Part shown: piece by piece, positions 22,800-35,155 of the stretch
How the letters are laid out: every line of letters starts with the position of its first letter
How positions within the stretch are numbered: the stretch's first letter is position 1
DNA from: Nicotiana tabacum
Lineage: Eukaryota; Streptophyta; Magnoliopsida; Solanales; Solanaceae
DNA length: 64,000 bases
NCBI RefSeq assembly: GCF_000715075.1
Contig: NC_134081.1
Location: 111,326,289 to 111,390,288 of the forward strand
Direction of reading: 5' to 3'
Made by a program: the position numbers and the translations under genes
Notes under the pieces: generated by a model
Seen by the model: only the letters and a program-made list of their open reading frames with translations
Database searches by the model: none
Told to the model about the DNA's origin: nothing

Positions 22800-23577
22800 C
22801 ACACCCTCATCAACCCACCCACTAAACCCCACCCCATGCCTACCCACCCCACCCCTCTCTCCAAAAAGGCTTTTTTTTCAAATTTTAATTTTTTTTTTCC
22901 GTCACCACCCACCCTACTATCCCCACCCCCGCAAAAAAAAATATTTACTCTTTTTTTTGTAATTTTAAATTTCTGTTTTTTCATTTTTTTCTGCACCACC
23001 CACCCCTCACCCTACCAACCAACCCCCCCCCCCCCCCCAACCCCCCCAAAAAAAAATTTACTTTTATTTTTGTAATTTTAAAATTTCTGTTTTTTCTTTT
23101 TTCTGCACCAGCCACTCCCTCCCCCACCCCACTGCCCCCACCCCCAAACACCCCGCACAAAAAAAGTTCTTTTTAAAAATTTAATTTTCGTAATTTAAAA
23201 TTTCCTTTTTTTGTAATTATGAAATTTGTGGGTTCGGAAGGTTGTTGGTTCGAAAGTTTATGGCTTCATGTTTATTATATCTAAATTATTTATGAATACT
23301 CTTGAGAAATTATTTTTCTTAATTTGCGTACCAAACACTAGAAAATAAATAAGATTACTACTTGTTTTCCAAGAAAATATTTTTCACGGAAAACATTTTC
23401 CGTTATACCAAACACACCCTAAGTCTCTGAATTCTTTTCGAGGCCTTGGACCATTTTTTTTATGCAGAAGTACCCTTCTTTTCTTATAAATTATTAAATT
23501 TCCATTCAAATAGCCGTCCAGATTCATTATTTATTTTTCTAGTCATTATATATAGATTATATATTGATTATACACGG

Positions 23578-23579
<2 letters not shown>

Positions 23580-23623
<44 letters not shown>
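23580..23623. repeat. (TA)n microsatellite
   Basis: About 44 bp of pure TA, inside a dispersed repeat (GGCTATTTTTAGTTTAA, TATTTGAGTTAATTC) that recurs at 38545-38705. Confidence 0.9.
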
Positions 23624-23625
<2 letters not shown>

Positions 23626-23639
23626 GCTGGCTATTTTTA

Positions 23640-24150
23640 GTTTAACAGATTAAGCGGACGACTATTTGAGTTAATTCTTCGTTTCTAATGGATTTGTGTT
23701 GCAACCTAAACTTGAAAAGCTCGTGGTGTGACCCAAAATTGGAGAAAAAATGGGAATCGACAGTTCACAATCAGAGCGGCTGAATGCAATCATGGAAGAA
23801 ATTTTGAGGGTTGTGCGCTCATAGCTTGATCGCGCGATCATAACGTGGTCGCGCAATTTGTATTTGAATCTTGATATGTTTGAGGCCCATTAATACTGTA
23901 GGATTGTGGCTAGGGAATCTTTTGTAATGTACTATTTCTTTTTTTTATTATAGTGAAACTTTTCTCTGCTTTCATCCCGAGGACTTTTGTAAATAATAGA
24001 AACTTTTCAGAAAAATAATAATACTTGCAACAATTGAGCATTGGACAGTACTCCATATACACTCACAATAACTCGTCATATCCCAAATTCATTCGAGTTG
24101 TGACTACACCAAACTATACAACTTTATCACAAAAAGTAACACCATAAAAC
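23640..24150. other. Intergenic, no gene recognised
   Basis: Repeat-derived DNA including a CGCGCGATCATAACGTGGTC stretch. I see no coding signal. Confidence 0.4.
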
Positions 24151-24158
24151 TATTACTA

Positions 24159-24339
24159 CAATCTATGATAAATTTTACAAGATAATATGATGAATAATCA
24201 ACCACTCAATAACATAGACATCTTCAAAGTCCTAAATGGAGTTTCGAAGTTTCTATATCCACAGCATAATGAGGACATGCCCAGCTATTTTGCAGATACA
24301 ACCAGGGATGCCAACGTGTGATACCATTTTGCAGAGATG
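24159..24339 (+). repeat. Duplicate of the DEFL upstream region, cut by a copia insertion
   Basis: ACAATCTATGATAAATT, AATAATCAACCAC, CTAAATGGAGTTTCGAAG and GAGGACATG match 16793-16960 upstream of DEFL-C in the same order. Homology stops just before the copia LTR end at 24345. The continuation of that upstream region is instead found at about 6160, beyond the other copia end. Confidence 0.8.
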
Positions 24340-24344
24340 GGGCC

Positions 24345-24383
24345 TGTTAAGTGAAGAGGAGCTCAATTATTGTACAAACTCCA
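24345..24383 (-). mobile_element. 3' LTR terminus of the minus-strand copia, cut by a second copia
   Basis: TGTTAAGTGAAGAGGAGCTC matches the LTR 3' end at 5708-5730. The flank GGGCC (24340-24344) pairs with GAGCC at 6001-6005 as a candidate TSD. The rest of this LTR is displaced by the + strand copia at 24384. Confidence 0.75.
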
Positions 24384-24634
24384 TGTTGAGATGAAAGATT
24401 ATTTGGCGTCTTGGCCTAAACACAAAACCATATATGGGCCTTATTTTATTTAATGTATAGCTTAGTTGGGTAGATTCATCCGGGTTTGGCCCATTGTATA
24501 TATAGATATTGTAATAGAAGTTCTGGACTATTTAATTCATTTACGCGACTGAAATGAAAGTCGGTTCTCTCTCTATTTTATTCTTAGAACTCTAATTTCC
24601 CTTTCTGCGATTTCGAGATCATTGTATATTTTCA
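24384..24634 (+). mobile_element. 5' LTR of a + strand copia element
   Basis: 251 bp, TGTTGAGATGAAAG...TATATTTTCA, followed directly by the PBS TGGTATCATAAC (24635-24646). A TATA-like TATATATAGATATT is near 24496. No 3' LTR is present. Confidence 0.8.
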
Positions 24635-25089
24635 TGGTATCATAACTACAGATGTGAAAGATCTCTTCGTTCTCGTTCGTCCGATACTACCCTTCACCAT
24701 TTTTCGTCGAGTTTTGTGGTTTCATCAGTGAGACGACTTTCTCGCCGAAAATTCATTTTTTTTTGTGATTCTTCTCTTCAATCTGTATGTAATCGAGTGG
24801 AGTATGTTCAATCGTTGTTGAAGTCTCCTTAATTCAAGTTTTTTGGTGTTGATTTCTTTTAGAATCCTCGAGCTAGGGTTTGCTTTGGTTCGTACCTGGT
24901 TTGGTTTCGTCTTCAAAGGTCGATTGTGCTTGCTATTTGAAGGTTGTAGCTTCTTCCAGTGCTGAAGAAGGGGGTAATTCTGATCTATTGCTCATAAATA
25001 ACTTTCTACTAGACTTCTAGTTATTCTGATATTAGGATGTTGCTTTTCTCGCATGCATCTATTCTAAGGGACTTATTATTGTGTGTTGA

Positions 25090-27383
25090 ATGTTGAATAT
25101 GACGGGAACCGATAGTTCTACTCCTTCTAGTTCTACATACTCCCCTGTCCCTTCTAGTCCTCTACACCTTCACTCCTCTGACATTCCTGGCTCGTGTTTG
25201 GTGTCAGTTCTCTTCTCCACTATACATATCGATATACATAGAGATTCACACTTGTTAGTTTCGAATGAAGAATGAAAAGTGCCCTACCATCCATCTCCAA
25301 ATAGTAAATGCGCTGCTAAGTTCAGATGTCTGCTCGTCTGAAACTGAATTTAGTAGTCCGGAATGGTCGTAGGGAGAGGAATGCGGGAAAGTGGGGTCCT
25401 CTCACGTGTGCTTGGAGGTTAGAGGATGAGTATGGTAGTTTCTTTGTCTGCAAAAAATAAGATTGCATTCATTGATGGAACTTATCCTAAACCACCTGAT
25501 AATTCTCCACAACTTCAACAATAGAATAGATGTAATAACATGGTAATATCATGGATAACCGGTTCTCTAACCCCAACCATTGTTGAGTTTGTACAATACT
25601 CTGAAACTGCTGAAAGTATATGGAGACAGTTAGAAAGTAGATATGGTACTGTGAATGGAACCAAAGGTTTTGAGCATAAGAAGGAACTTGTCTTTACTTC
25701 TCAGGGTTCCTCAGATATAGTCTCATACTTTAACAAACTTAAAAAACTATAGGATGAATTAGAGATGACGCGTAAAAAACATTCAAATTCTTGTGTTTGT
25801 CCTGCCAAGTCTGGTACTCAAAAGAAAGAGGAAGAAGATAAAGTACACCAATTCCTTATGGGACTAAATGAGATATATGTGAGTGTAAGAAATAATCTCT
25901 TAATAATGAATTCATTGCCTTCTCTTGATACTATATACAACATTCTTCTCCAAGATGAGAGGCAGATACAAGTCACCTCCACATCTCAGTTTAATCCAGA
26001 GTCATCATCCTTTAATGTGAATTTCTCTAATAAATCTCAAGCTCAGTCAATTTTATTCAAAAGTCATACAATCAGACATACAACCAGAGGGTTAGTTTTA
26101 ATCAGACAAAGGGTAATCTCTTCTGCAAATATTGCAAGAAACCTGAACATCTTATTGACAAATGCTATAAACTTTATAGTTTTCCGCCAAACTTCAAGTT
26201 CACTAAAGGCAAAAGGATGGTGGCCAATGCCTGTGTGGGTGAGAGTAATGCTCCTATGGGTGGAATTCAGTATGAGCAGGGTTCTTTGGTGCCTGGTCTT
26301 ACAAAGGAGTAGTACTCACAACTGATAACTTTGTTGCATCTAACCCATGTATCTGATTCTGGACAATCTGGTCCTCAATCCAACCTTGCAGTTTTTGCCA
26401 ATTTTGATGATACTTTGTTGCATACTAATGTAGTTGGTTCTTCTCTTTCTTGCATGTTTTCACATTCTTCTAGTTCTGTCTGGATTGTGGACTCTGGTAC
26501 CACATATCGTATGACTGCTAGTAAAGACCTTCTTTTTTATATCAATCCACTGATTATACCTCTACTTGTTTCACTTCCAAATGGATATAAAGCAAAAGTA
26601 ACTTTCATTGGTTCTTTTGCACTAACATCCTCTATCACTGTTCACAATGTACTTTTCATTCCATCTTTTCATCATAATCTAATTTTTGTGTCAAAGCTTA
26701 TATAGCAATTGCATTGCATTGTCCAGTTTGGTCCTTACTCTTGTGTGTTACAGGGCCCTTATTTGAAAATGCCTCTAGAACTTGGTGAACTGGATAATGG
26801 ACTTTATAAATTGGTACATGATGATGCACCTCATCCTACTCATGTTGAAGTCCAACCTACAAATAACAAAGTTTGCAGCTTACCATCTTTGTGTACCACT
26901 GTTTCTGATCATTCACTTGTAAATATTTCATTTGTTTTACATGTTGCACTTGTACGTAATTCACTTTGCAATAAAGCTACTATGAATAAATCATATGTGC
27001 TTTGGCATAATAGACTTGCACATGTACCTTTTGTGAGAATAAAAACTATCTCTGCATTATCTGATGTTCTTTCTGATAAACAATCTTTTCCTTGTCATAT
27101 TTGTCCTTTGTCTAGGCAAACCAGGCTTCATTTCCCTGATAGTACAATACATAGCACCAAATCTTTTCAATTGATTCAAATAAATACTTGGGGACCCTAC
27201 CACACCCCTACTCATTCTAATTCTAGATATTTTTCTACCATTATTGATGACTATTCAAGGTTTACTTGGACTCATATTATGGGGTCCAAGAGTAATGCTT
27301 TTCCTTTACTAAAGGCATTCATTGTAATGATTCAAACCCAGTTTAATGTCATTGTTCAAAAGATCAGAAGTGATAATGCTCTG
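25090..27383 (+). pseudogene. Ty1/copia gag-protease-integrase, 3' truncated
   Basis: Gag starts around 25090 and includes VISWITGSLTPTIVEFV and QLESRYGTVNGTKGFE (25540-25752). A TAG at 25750 and frameshifts follow, then FLMGLNEIYVSVRNNLLIMN and a CCHC knuckle (CKYCKKPEHLIDKC, about 26114). Protease has WIVDSGTTYRMTAS (about 26480). GAG-pre-INT/INT has LWHNRLAHVPFVRI, CHICPLSRQTRL, IDDYSRFTW and KIRSDNA. It stops mid-integrase at about 27383, where inverted gypsy gag begins, so the RT, RNase H and 3' LTR are lost. It is a different subfamily from the minus-strand copia. Confidence 0.88.
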
Positions 27384-27681
27384 CGGCCTGAATCGAAACC
27401 ACCTGAGCAAGGCCAGTGCAAACTGTCAATATCTGTGCCAAAGCCTCCTGAAGGCCTGGAATCACAATGGGCATAGCTGGTGCCTGAGCTGGTCCCGACG
27501 GCTCAACTATATTCGGAATCTGCTCCTGAGCTGGAGCAACTGGTGGTTCTACAGGTGCTGCTCCAACTTCTGTACGAGCTACACCTCGACCCCGGCCTCT
27601 ACCCCGACCCCGACCTCCTACGGTCCTAACTGGTGGCACTGGTGGCTGACCGTCCGATCCGATAATACGTGTTCTCACCAT
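27383..27681 (-). pseudogene. Ty3/gypsy gag N-terminus, truncated
   Basis: From 27681 downwards: MVRTRIIGSDGQPPVPPV, an RG repeat tract (RGRGRGRGRG), and MPIVIPGLQEALAQIL, the conserved N-terminus of a common Solanaceae gypsy gag. After VSIQAA the frame runs into copia integrase sequence at about 27383. It belongs to the LTR at 27879-30818. Confidence 0.8.
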
Positions 27682-27878
27682 GTGTGAGAGAATAAAATAA
27701 CAAAAATTTAGTTTCCGGAATCAACAAATTCCCACGACAGAGTACAAGAAAGTGAAATTTTCCGAAGGGTTTGGTAGCCTCTCGAAGATAAGTACAGACT
27801 TCTCTGTACCGATCCGCAAGACTCTACTAAACCTACTCATAACTCGTGAGACCTATGTAAGGGGCTCTAATACCAACT
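27682..27878 (-). other. Gypsy leader and PBS
   Basis: On the minus strand, GTTGGTATTAGAGCC directly follows the LTR end and resembles the initiator-Met tRNA complement TGGTATCAGAGC. Confidence 0.75.
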
Positions 27879-30818
27879 TGTCACGACCCAAAATCACACC
27901 TGTCGTGATGGTGCCTAACTCAGTACTAGGCAAGTCGACAACATCCATAACCCACATTTTTCTTTAAGTTTGAAAACATAATAATTGAATTTAATAAAAG
28001 ACCTCACAATTACATATACAAACACACTCCCAAAACCCGATGTCACTGAGTACATGAGCATATATATATTACAAGTCTGGAAAACACGATCTATAATAGT
28101 CTGAGACTAAATACAGGAAACAATGAGATAGGGAAGGAGAGACAAGGTCTGCGAAACACGACAGCTACCTCTAAATCTCCACAAAATCAACTGTACGAAA
28201 GAATTAACACCCACTATGTCCGGGATCACCTGGATCTGCACACGAAGTACATGGTGTAGTATGAGTACAACCAACTCAGTAAGTAACAATAATAAATAAG
28301 GACTGGAAGTAGTGACGAGCTTTAGCTAAGTCCAAATAAAATAATTTTTAACACAAAAAGGATAGGCATGCTCTCAAGTTCAATATTTGAAATTCCATAG
28401 TAATTTCATATCAACCTCGAATGAAATAGAAGATAGTGTCTTTCAGAAATTTCCAAAACGGTGATATATGCTAGCTGAAATGCAGCAATAATGAAATCAA
28501 TGCATCCTCTCATAGTAATAGTCACTCAGTCCTCCCATTCAATCCAACCTCACAATCACCCATTCCTCACAGTCACTCATTCTTCTCAATTACTCGGCAC
28601 TCGGCACTCGCACTCAATAGGTACCTGCGCTCACTGGGGGTGTGTACAGACTCCGGAGGGGCCCCTTCAACCCAAGCGCTATAACAAGCCAATCATGAAA
28701 AATCAATGAAACATGCTGCGGCGTGCAGCCCGATCCCATAAATATCCTTATAATTAAGCCCTCGGCCTCACTCAGTCATCAACCTCTCCAGTCTCTCGGG
28801 CTCTCATAAATCATGATAAGCAGCCCACAACAATGATATGATGCATCAATAATAAACAGGAGAGACAGAGATGTAATATGCAACTAAAAATCGTGACTCA
28901 GTATGAAACAATAATTTAACAGATAATTCAACATGTACACGACCTATGTGGGTCCCAACAATGTCCACACTTAGTTTAAACATGATTTATAGATCAGTTT
29001 CTCTAATACGTAGAAAATGTACTGATATCAATAGATTATTCAACCACACAGTTCCATGAAATTTATCAAGTTACAATTCCTACGGTGCACACCCACACGC
29101 CAATCACCTAGCATGTATGTCACCTCAAACCAATCACATATCACAGAATCTGGGGTTTCAAACCCTCAAGACCAAATTTAGAACTGTTACTTACTTCAAA
29201 CCGTAAAATTCTTTACTCTGCTATACTTTGCCTCGCAAATCGGCCTCCGAATGCCTCGAATCTAGTCACAAATAATTCATTTCAGTCATTACAAATTACA
29301 GGAATTAATTCCATATGAAAATACTAATTTTTCAATAAAAATCCGAAATTGTACCCAAAAGTCACCCGTGGGGCGCACGTCTCGAAAGCCGGTGAAACTC
29401 ACAAAATTCGCACATTCAATTACGAGTCCAACCATACTAGTTTCACTCAAATTCGACTTCGAATTGACATTCAAATCCCAAAAATTCATTTTATAAAATT
29501 TCTATAATTTTTCCCAAATTTTCATATCAAACTACTAATTGAATGATGAAAACAATGATATATTCATGTATATTAACCAAATCTGTGTTAGAATCACTTA
29601 CCCCGATGAAGTTCTTGAAAATCCCATGAAACATTGTCAAAAACGGAGCTCCCAACGTCCAAATGTTAAATAATACCTTAACCCTCGGTTATATAGTACC
29701 ACGTCTGATCTCCCAATGTGCGGTCCGCACATTTTCAAGCGCTGTCCGCGCATTTTCAAGTTCTGCAGTCGCAATCCAAATTGTGTAGCCGCACTTCACA
29801 GTAACTGCTCTACCAGGCTTCATTAAAATGCCCATACCTTTCTGTACAAATGTCCAAATAATTAACTCTATACCTTTCTAGAAACTAGATTCAAAGAGAT
29901 ACAACTTTCATTTTTAAATCATCTCCAAATTCCTTGTAGATTAAAACATATAAGCCTACGAAGTCGGACCAGCGAACCTGCGAAATCACCTTTCTGCGGT
30001 CGCGAGAAAAATTATGCGGACAGCACAATTTCAACTGTTGTCCGCACAATTCCTAATGCTACAGCACTTTGGGAGTTTGCGGCCGCACTTCTGCCCTCTA
30101 AAATGTGCCCCCTGCACTTCAACTATTCCATAACATCGTCAGAGTGCCGAAATGCCCAGACTCGCTCAAAATTCACCCTGAAACTCATTCGAGCCACTCG
30201 GGACCCCGTCCGAATGTACCAACAAGTCCTAAAATATGATACAAACTTGGTCGAGCCCTCAAATCACATCAAACAATATCAAAAATACAAATCGCACTCT
30301 AATTCAAGCCTAATGAAACACTAACAATTTTCAACTTCTACCTTCAATGCCGAAACCTATCAAATCAAGTCCGATTGACCTCAAATTTTGCACACAAGTT
30401 ATAAATGATATAATGGAGGTATTCTAATTTTCAGAATCAGATTTAGGCCTCGATATCAAAAAGCCAACTCCCTGGTCAAACTTTCAAACTTAAATTTCTA
30501 TTTTAGCCATTTCAAGCCTAATTTAGTTACATGCTTCCAAATAATTTTTCGGACATGCTCCTAAGTCCAAAATCACTATACGGAGCTATTGAAATCATCA
30601 AAACTCTATTCTGGGGTTGTTTACACATAAATCGATATCCGATCACTATTTTAACCTAAGCTTTAAACCTTATAACTAAGTATTCCAATTTATTCCAAAA
30701 CCTTACCGGACCTGAACTAATCACCCTGGCGAGTCATATAACAATTGTAAAGTATAAATTGAGCAGTAAATAGGAAAATGAGGTTGTAATATTCAAAAAG
30801 ACCGGCCGGGTCATTACA
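27879..30818 (-). mobile_element. 5' LTR of a Ty3/gypsy element, 2.94 kb
   Basis: On the minus strand it starts TGTAATGACCCGGCC (30818) and ends GGTCGTGACA (27879). It is inserted into the copia RT, which resumes at 30819. Same family as 554-3027. Its size is typical of long-LTR Solanaceae gypsy families. The element is truncated after the first 100 codons of gag. Confidence 0.85.
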
Positions 30819-31526
30819 AAGACTGTGTAAAAAAAGCAGACACTTGCAAACCAGGGAAAACCTTCATGTATACCTCTTTATGAAGATGCTCATGAAGAAA
30901 AGCATTATTGACATCTAATTGGTAGACTGTCCAGCCCTTCTTGGCAGCAAGGGAGAGAAGGCGTTTAATAGTAGTGAATTTAACTACAGGGAAAAAAGTC
31001 TCATTGTAGTAAATGCCCTCTTTTTGAGTATCCACTCTAATGACCAACCTAGAATTGTACCTTTTAATAGAGCCATCAGATTTCTGCTTGATTTTATACA
31101 CCCATTTGAAAGGGATGGGCTTCTTGTTATGAGTAAGAGGTACTATGTCCCAAGTGTGATTAGCCGCAAAAGATTCAAATTTCTTTAGCATTGCCCATTT
31201 CCAAGCATGATGGGAATTAGCTTGTTGGTAAAACTGAGGCTCATGCAAGTAAAGTTCAGCAGTGGATAGCTTAGAATTAGGAGGTACAAAAGACTAAACA
31301 TTAGAGCAGACATAATCAGAAAGATACGGAGGAGGATTGCTCACCCTAAGGGACTTCCTAAGAGGCTGTGGAGAACAAGGTGCACTAGAAGAAGGAAGAT
31401 CAGGAAGATTATTGGATACAGGGGCAGAAAGTGGAGAAGGTGAGGAAGTGGAGACTACTAGGGTAGAAGATGTGGGAGAAAAGGAATCAGGGTGCAGGAA
31501 AGCAGGAGATTTTTTGGGTTGAACAA
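30819..31526 (-). pseudogene. Copia reverse transcriptase fragment (copy 2)
   Basis: The minus strand encodes the RT fingers and palm start: FKWVYKIKQKSDGSIKRYN, ETFFPVVKFTTIKRLLSLAA, and WTVYQLDVNNAFLHEHLHKE carrying the first catalytic Asp, ending VFPGLQVSAF at the gypsy insertion point. The YVDD motif is not present. Positions 30974-31526 duplicate 1-553. The piece 30819-30973 extends the copy at the window start in its RT direction. Confidence 0.88.
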
Positions 31527-32000
31527 TGCACCGATGTGTAAAGAAATTTTTTTGCCGGAAAAAGGGTCATTTCTGCGGCCCACTATGCAGTCGCAGAATC
31601 ACTCTACGGACCATATAATGACCGCAGAGTGGATCATGAGAGGGCAAGTGTGGAGGAAAATTTGCGGCACATTATGCGGCCGCATATCAGTTATGCGGTG
31701 TATTATACGACCGCAAAACAGGTCTGCGGACCGCATAATGACTGCATACTAAGGCAGTCTTGCCCAGTTCCGGAGGCCATATTTCGCGGCTATTTTGCGA
31801 GCCCAGAAGCGTTTTGCGATTGCATTTGCGACCGCATAGTGTGTTTCGGGGCTTAATTTTTCTGGTTTTATAAACCCGGCCCCATTCTTATAAAATACTA
31901 TTGGGGGTCATTTTGAAGGGTTTCATCTGATATTTTAGAGAGAGGTGAGAGCATTTTAGAGTGAAAGTGAAGGCTTAGTCATTTATTCATCAATTCTTGT
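31527..32000 (+). mobile_element. Gypsy LTR fragment (copy 2) running into the gap
   Basis: Same sequence as 554-1027. It ends at the first N. Confidence 0.85.
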
Positions 32001-32200
32001 NNNNNNNNNNNNNNNNNNNNNNNNNNNNNNNNNNNNNNNNNNNNNNNNNNNNNNNNNNNNNNNNNNNNNNNNNNNNNNNNNNNNNNNNNNNNNNNNNNNN
32101 NNNNNNNNNNNNNNNNNNNNNNNNNNNNNNNNNNNNNNNNNNNNNNNNNNNNNNNNNNNNNNNNNNNNNNNNNNNNNNNNNNNNNNNNNNNNNNNNNNNN
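32001..32200. other. Assembly gap, exactly 200 N
   Basis: Unresolved bases. The round length suggests a placeholder of unknown true size. Reading frames crossing it are meaningless. Confidence 1.
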
Positions 32201-32450
32201 GTATGATGATTTTCGACTTAAGAGTATATTCGGGTTGAGTATCGGGTGGTCCGGGAGCATTTCACCGCCTATTATGGAAGGTTGGAATTTTTCAAAGTTT
32301 AAGAACTTCATAAGTTTTAGACACCAAGTTATACTATATATACATAGTATATAAGCCATATTCGATAGTATACATCTTAAGATATACTATATATACATCT
32401 TAAGATATATATATATATATATATATATATTATACTATATATACAGCTTA
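32201..32450. other. Repeat-derived flank right of the gap
   Basis: 32201-32330 looks like retrotransposon sequence (GGTGGTCCGGGAGCATTTC) not matched elsewhere in the window. 32331-32450 is AT-rich with repeated CTTAAGATATA and a short (TA)n. It differs from 13914-14096, although both precede the same hAT tail. Confidence 0.5.
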
Positions 32451-32652
32451 AGATATATAAAAAGACAAAAATATTTTAAAGAGATATTCAAAGTAATGCG
32501 TTATAATTTTATTATAGCATTAAAAAATCATGGCAATATCTTTGTTAATCTTCCTCCCCCCCTATGGAATGAGCACAACAAGTTGTTAATACCACCATTG
32601 AAAAGAAAAAGAAACTAATCAAGATGTGCCAAAATACAAGTTACATATTAAT

Positions 32653-35155
32653 TTACATGGTATCTCTTACAAATTTCATAAATCCTTCGAGGTCCGGAGG
32701 AATTTCTGTTGGTGGTGGCGGAAAAGAAGCTTGGTCATCACCGCTTCGAGGCGAAGCATCATCCTCCGCAAGTTCAGCTAGCATTTCTTCGTAAGCTTCG
32801 TCTACCTCTGGTTGTGATTCAGCAAGTCCAAAATATCTTCTTTCCGAACGGATCCAATCTCTGAAAAGTACTGATTTTTCCAAGCTCTCCCTCATAGACG
32901 CTCCATAATCACCGAGTTGAAATCTTGCTTGACTGAAAGCGCTCTCTGATGCCACTGTTGAAGCTTGAATAGTTAAAATGTCTCGGGCCATCCTTGAAAG
33001 AATCGGAAAGTGTTTTTCTTTGTCCTTCCACCATTCCAAAATATTAAAGGAGCCGTCGGGATTCACTTCCTCAATTCCCTATGACAAATACACTTCAAGC
33101 TCATTTAGTTGTGAAAAATCACTAGTACTAGAACCTTGAGAACCCCTGAACCCTGTCCAAGCACTAAGTCCTCTTACTCCCGCAGTTCTTTTAGATGATT
33201 GAGAACTAGAAGAAGAAGGAGTTGGAACATTTGGTCTAACATGATCTAATGCAACTTGATAAGCATTATAAATTGTTTGAACATTTATTTTAATTGAGGC
33301 TATTGTGTCCGGAAGTTTAGACAACTCCTCATCTTCAAGTGCTAAACCATTATAAACAGTTTCATACCAAAATTGAGGACCTCCTAATTTCATAGTAGGA
33401 TTTAACAATGCAGCAACACCGTAAATAGGGGAAATATGGAAAAAATATTTTTTAAACTTTTTTCTCATAGAATCAATAGCAAGTTGATAAATTTCTCCAC
33501 CCTCTAAAAAATGATCAAATAAATTTGCAAGTGCTGCAATATAAACTAAACAGATAGAAATAGTAGGATAATATTGCCCAAAAAATTCATTTGTAGCAAT
33601 ATGAAATTTTTCTAAAAAATCTACAAGCATTTTAACATTAGCCCAATCCGCATTTGTAAGGTGCTCATCATCATCACTTACATGAGCATTAAACGTTGAG
33701 TTTATGGGGTTTCTATATTCATATGCAATAACTAAACTTTCATACATGTAATTCCATCTAGTCGGACAAGTTCTCTTAGGCCAAATTCATCGCATCTTTT
33801 AAAATATTCTCTAAGTCTACTTCTACGGTTTGAATAAAAAAGCCAATTAAGAGCCATTTTAACCTTTTCAATTTCAACATTTAAAATTCGCATACCATCA
33901 CCCACAATTAAATGGTAAATATGACAAATACATCTAACATGAAAAATGTTACTAAATGCAGGACTTAGTGTAGTGGTAAGCAAGGCTACAACATTTGTGT
34001 TACTAGTAGCATTATCCATTGAAACTGATATTATTTTATCACTAATGCAAAAATATCTACAAATATCCGTAATCGTGCTAGAAATAAACTGTCATGTGTG
34101 ACGTGAATTAATTATTCTATAAGCAATAATGCGCTTTTGCATTATCCAATCATCATCAATCCAATGACCGGTAACAGTAAGGTAATCATAGTCATTACCA
34201 CTTATACCAATATCAGTTGTAATAGAAACACGACAATTTGTATAAGTAAATAAATAGCGCAAATATTGTTCATATTCATGTTTATATTTATAAATATCGC
34301 TCTTTACGGTTGTGCGAGGAAAACCTTTATAAGTAGGATTATAAACTTTTCTAATATAATGCACAAAGTGAGGGTTAGAAGGAAAACTATAGGGTAAGCA
34401 CATAACAGTAACCATTTTTGCCAATTCTTCCCGATCTTTTTTTGGATCATAATATAAAATATCACTGGTAATAGTGTTAATTCCCGGTTGAAATTAATTT
34501 GACCCGGTACTAAGGTCAGCCTGACTAGGTGCACTTGTCCCCTCGGCCAAAACTTTCATACGAAAATATCTAGCTTTATCTTGAGGGTGTAGCAATATGT
34601 GTCTAGTCAACCCCCCTCCTCTCCTCCCCGACTTCCAACATATTTAAAAACTAACTCTTTGCCACAAGTTTTACACTTAGCCTTATTTTTTTTCTCTTAG
34701 TTGAGTAAAAAATGGCCAAACAAGAGATGTTTCTGCCCGTTTAGAAGGTTGTCTAAAAAATGTAGGGGCAGTAGCAGGAGGGTCAGACGGGACATCATTT
34801 GGATTATTATTAGTTGGGTTAACTTCAGGAGCAGGACTAATGGGTGTATCGTCATCCGGTTGCGTTTCATCAAAATCTATTTCTTCATCTCATTTTCATC
34901 AATAGTTGGATTACCATAAAGAGCATTCATATATTCATGGTTTAATTATTCACCGGGTGTAATATTATGGCAAAATTAACTCTCGATAAATTGTAATAAA
35001 CTATTATCGCTATCAAGAATAGGAGGTGTAGGACGGGTAACAGGTTTGGGTCGGGGAGCCGGGGGAAGTGGAGGAGGAACAGATTGGCCACTAGATTCAC
35101 CACTCTTGGATTTTCCTTTATTTTTATTAAACATTCTTTTTAAGGAATAAGCCAT
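32653..35155 (-). pseudogene. hAT transposase (RICESLEEPER type), degenerate
   Basis: Starts near 35155 with MAYSLKRMFNKNKGKSKSG and a Pro-rich N-terminus. A BED zinc finger remnant (KCKTCGKELVFKYVGSRGG, about 34640-34680) follows after frameshifts. The RNase H-like core is in pieces: VSITTDIGISGNDYDYLTV and TGHWIDDDWI (34092-34300), then MDNATSNTNVVAL and FHVRCICHIYHLIVGDGM (33900-34019). The alpha-helical segment is 33079-33747. The dimerisation domain is FNILEWWKDKEKHFPILSRM and STVASESAFS (about 32950-33050), then an acidic tail ending at 32653. A TAG separates the last two segments in the same frame. It differs clearly from the hAT at 19685-22015. Confidence 0.88.

Larger units (their letters stand above)
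18994..23420. mobile_element. MITE-like DNA element split by a hAT insertion
   Basis: The termini AGGGTGTGTTTGGTATGAAGG (18994) and ATACCAAACACACCCT (ending 23420) are inverted repeats. The inner parts (AAAATATTTT...) also mirror each other. The hAT element 19194-22799 sits within it, and the rest is C-rich or T-rich. Confidence 0.7.

Noticed and set aside
31979..32359. Reading frames spanning the N block
   Set aside because: They exist only because the gap carries no stop codons.
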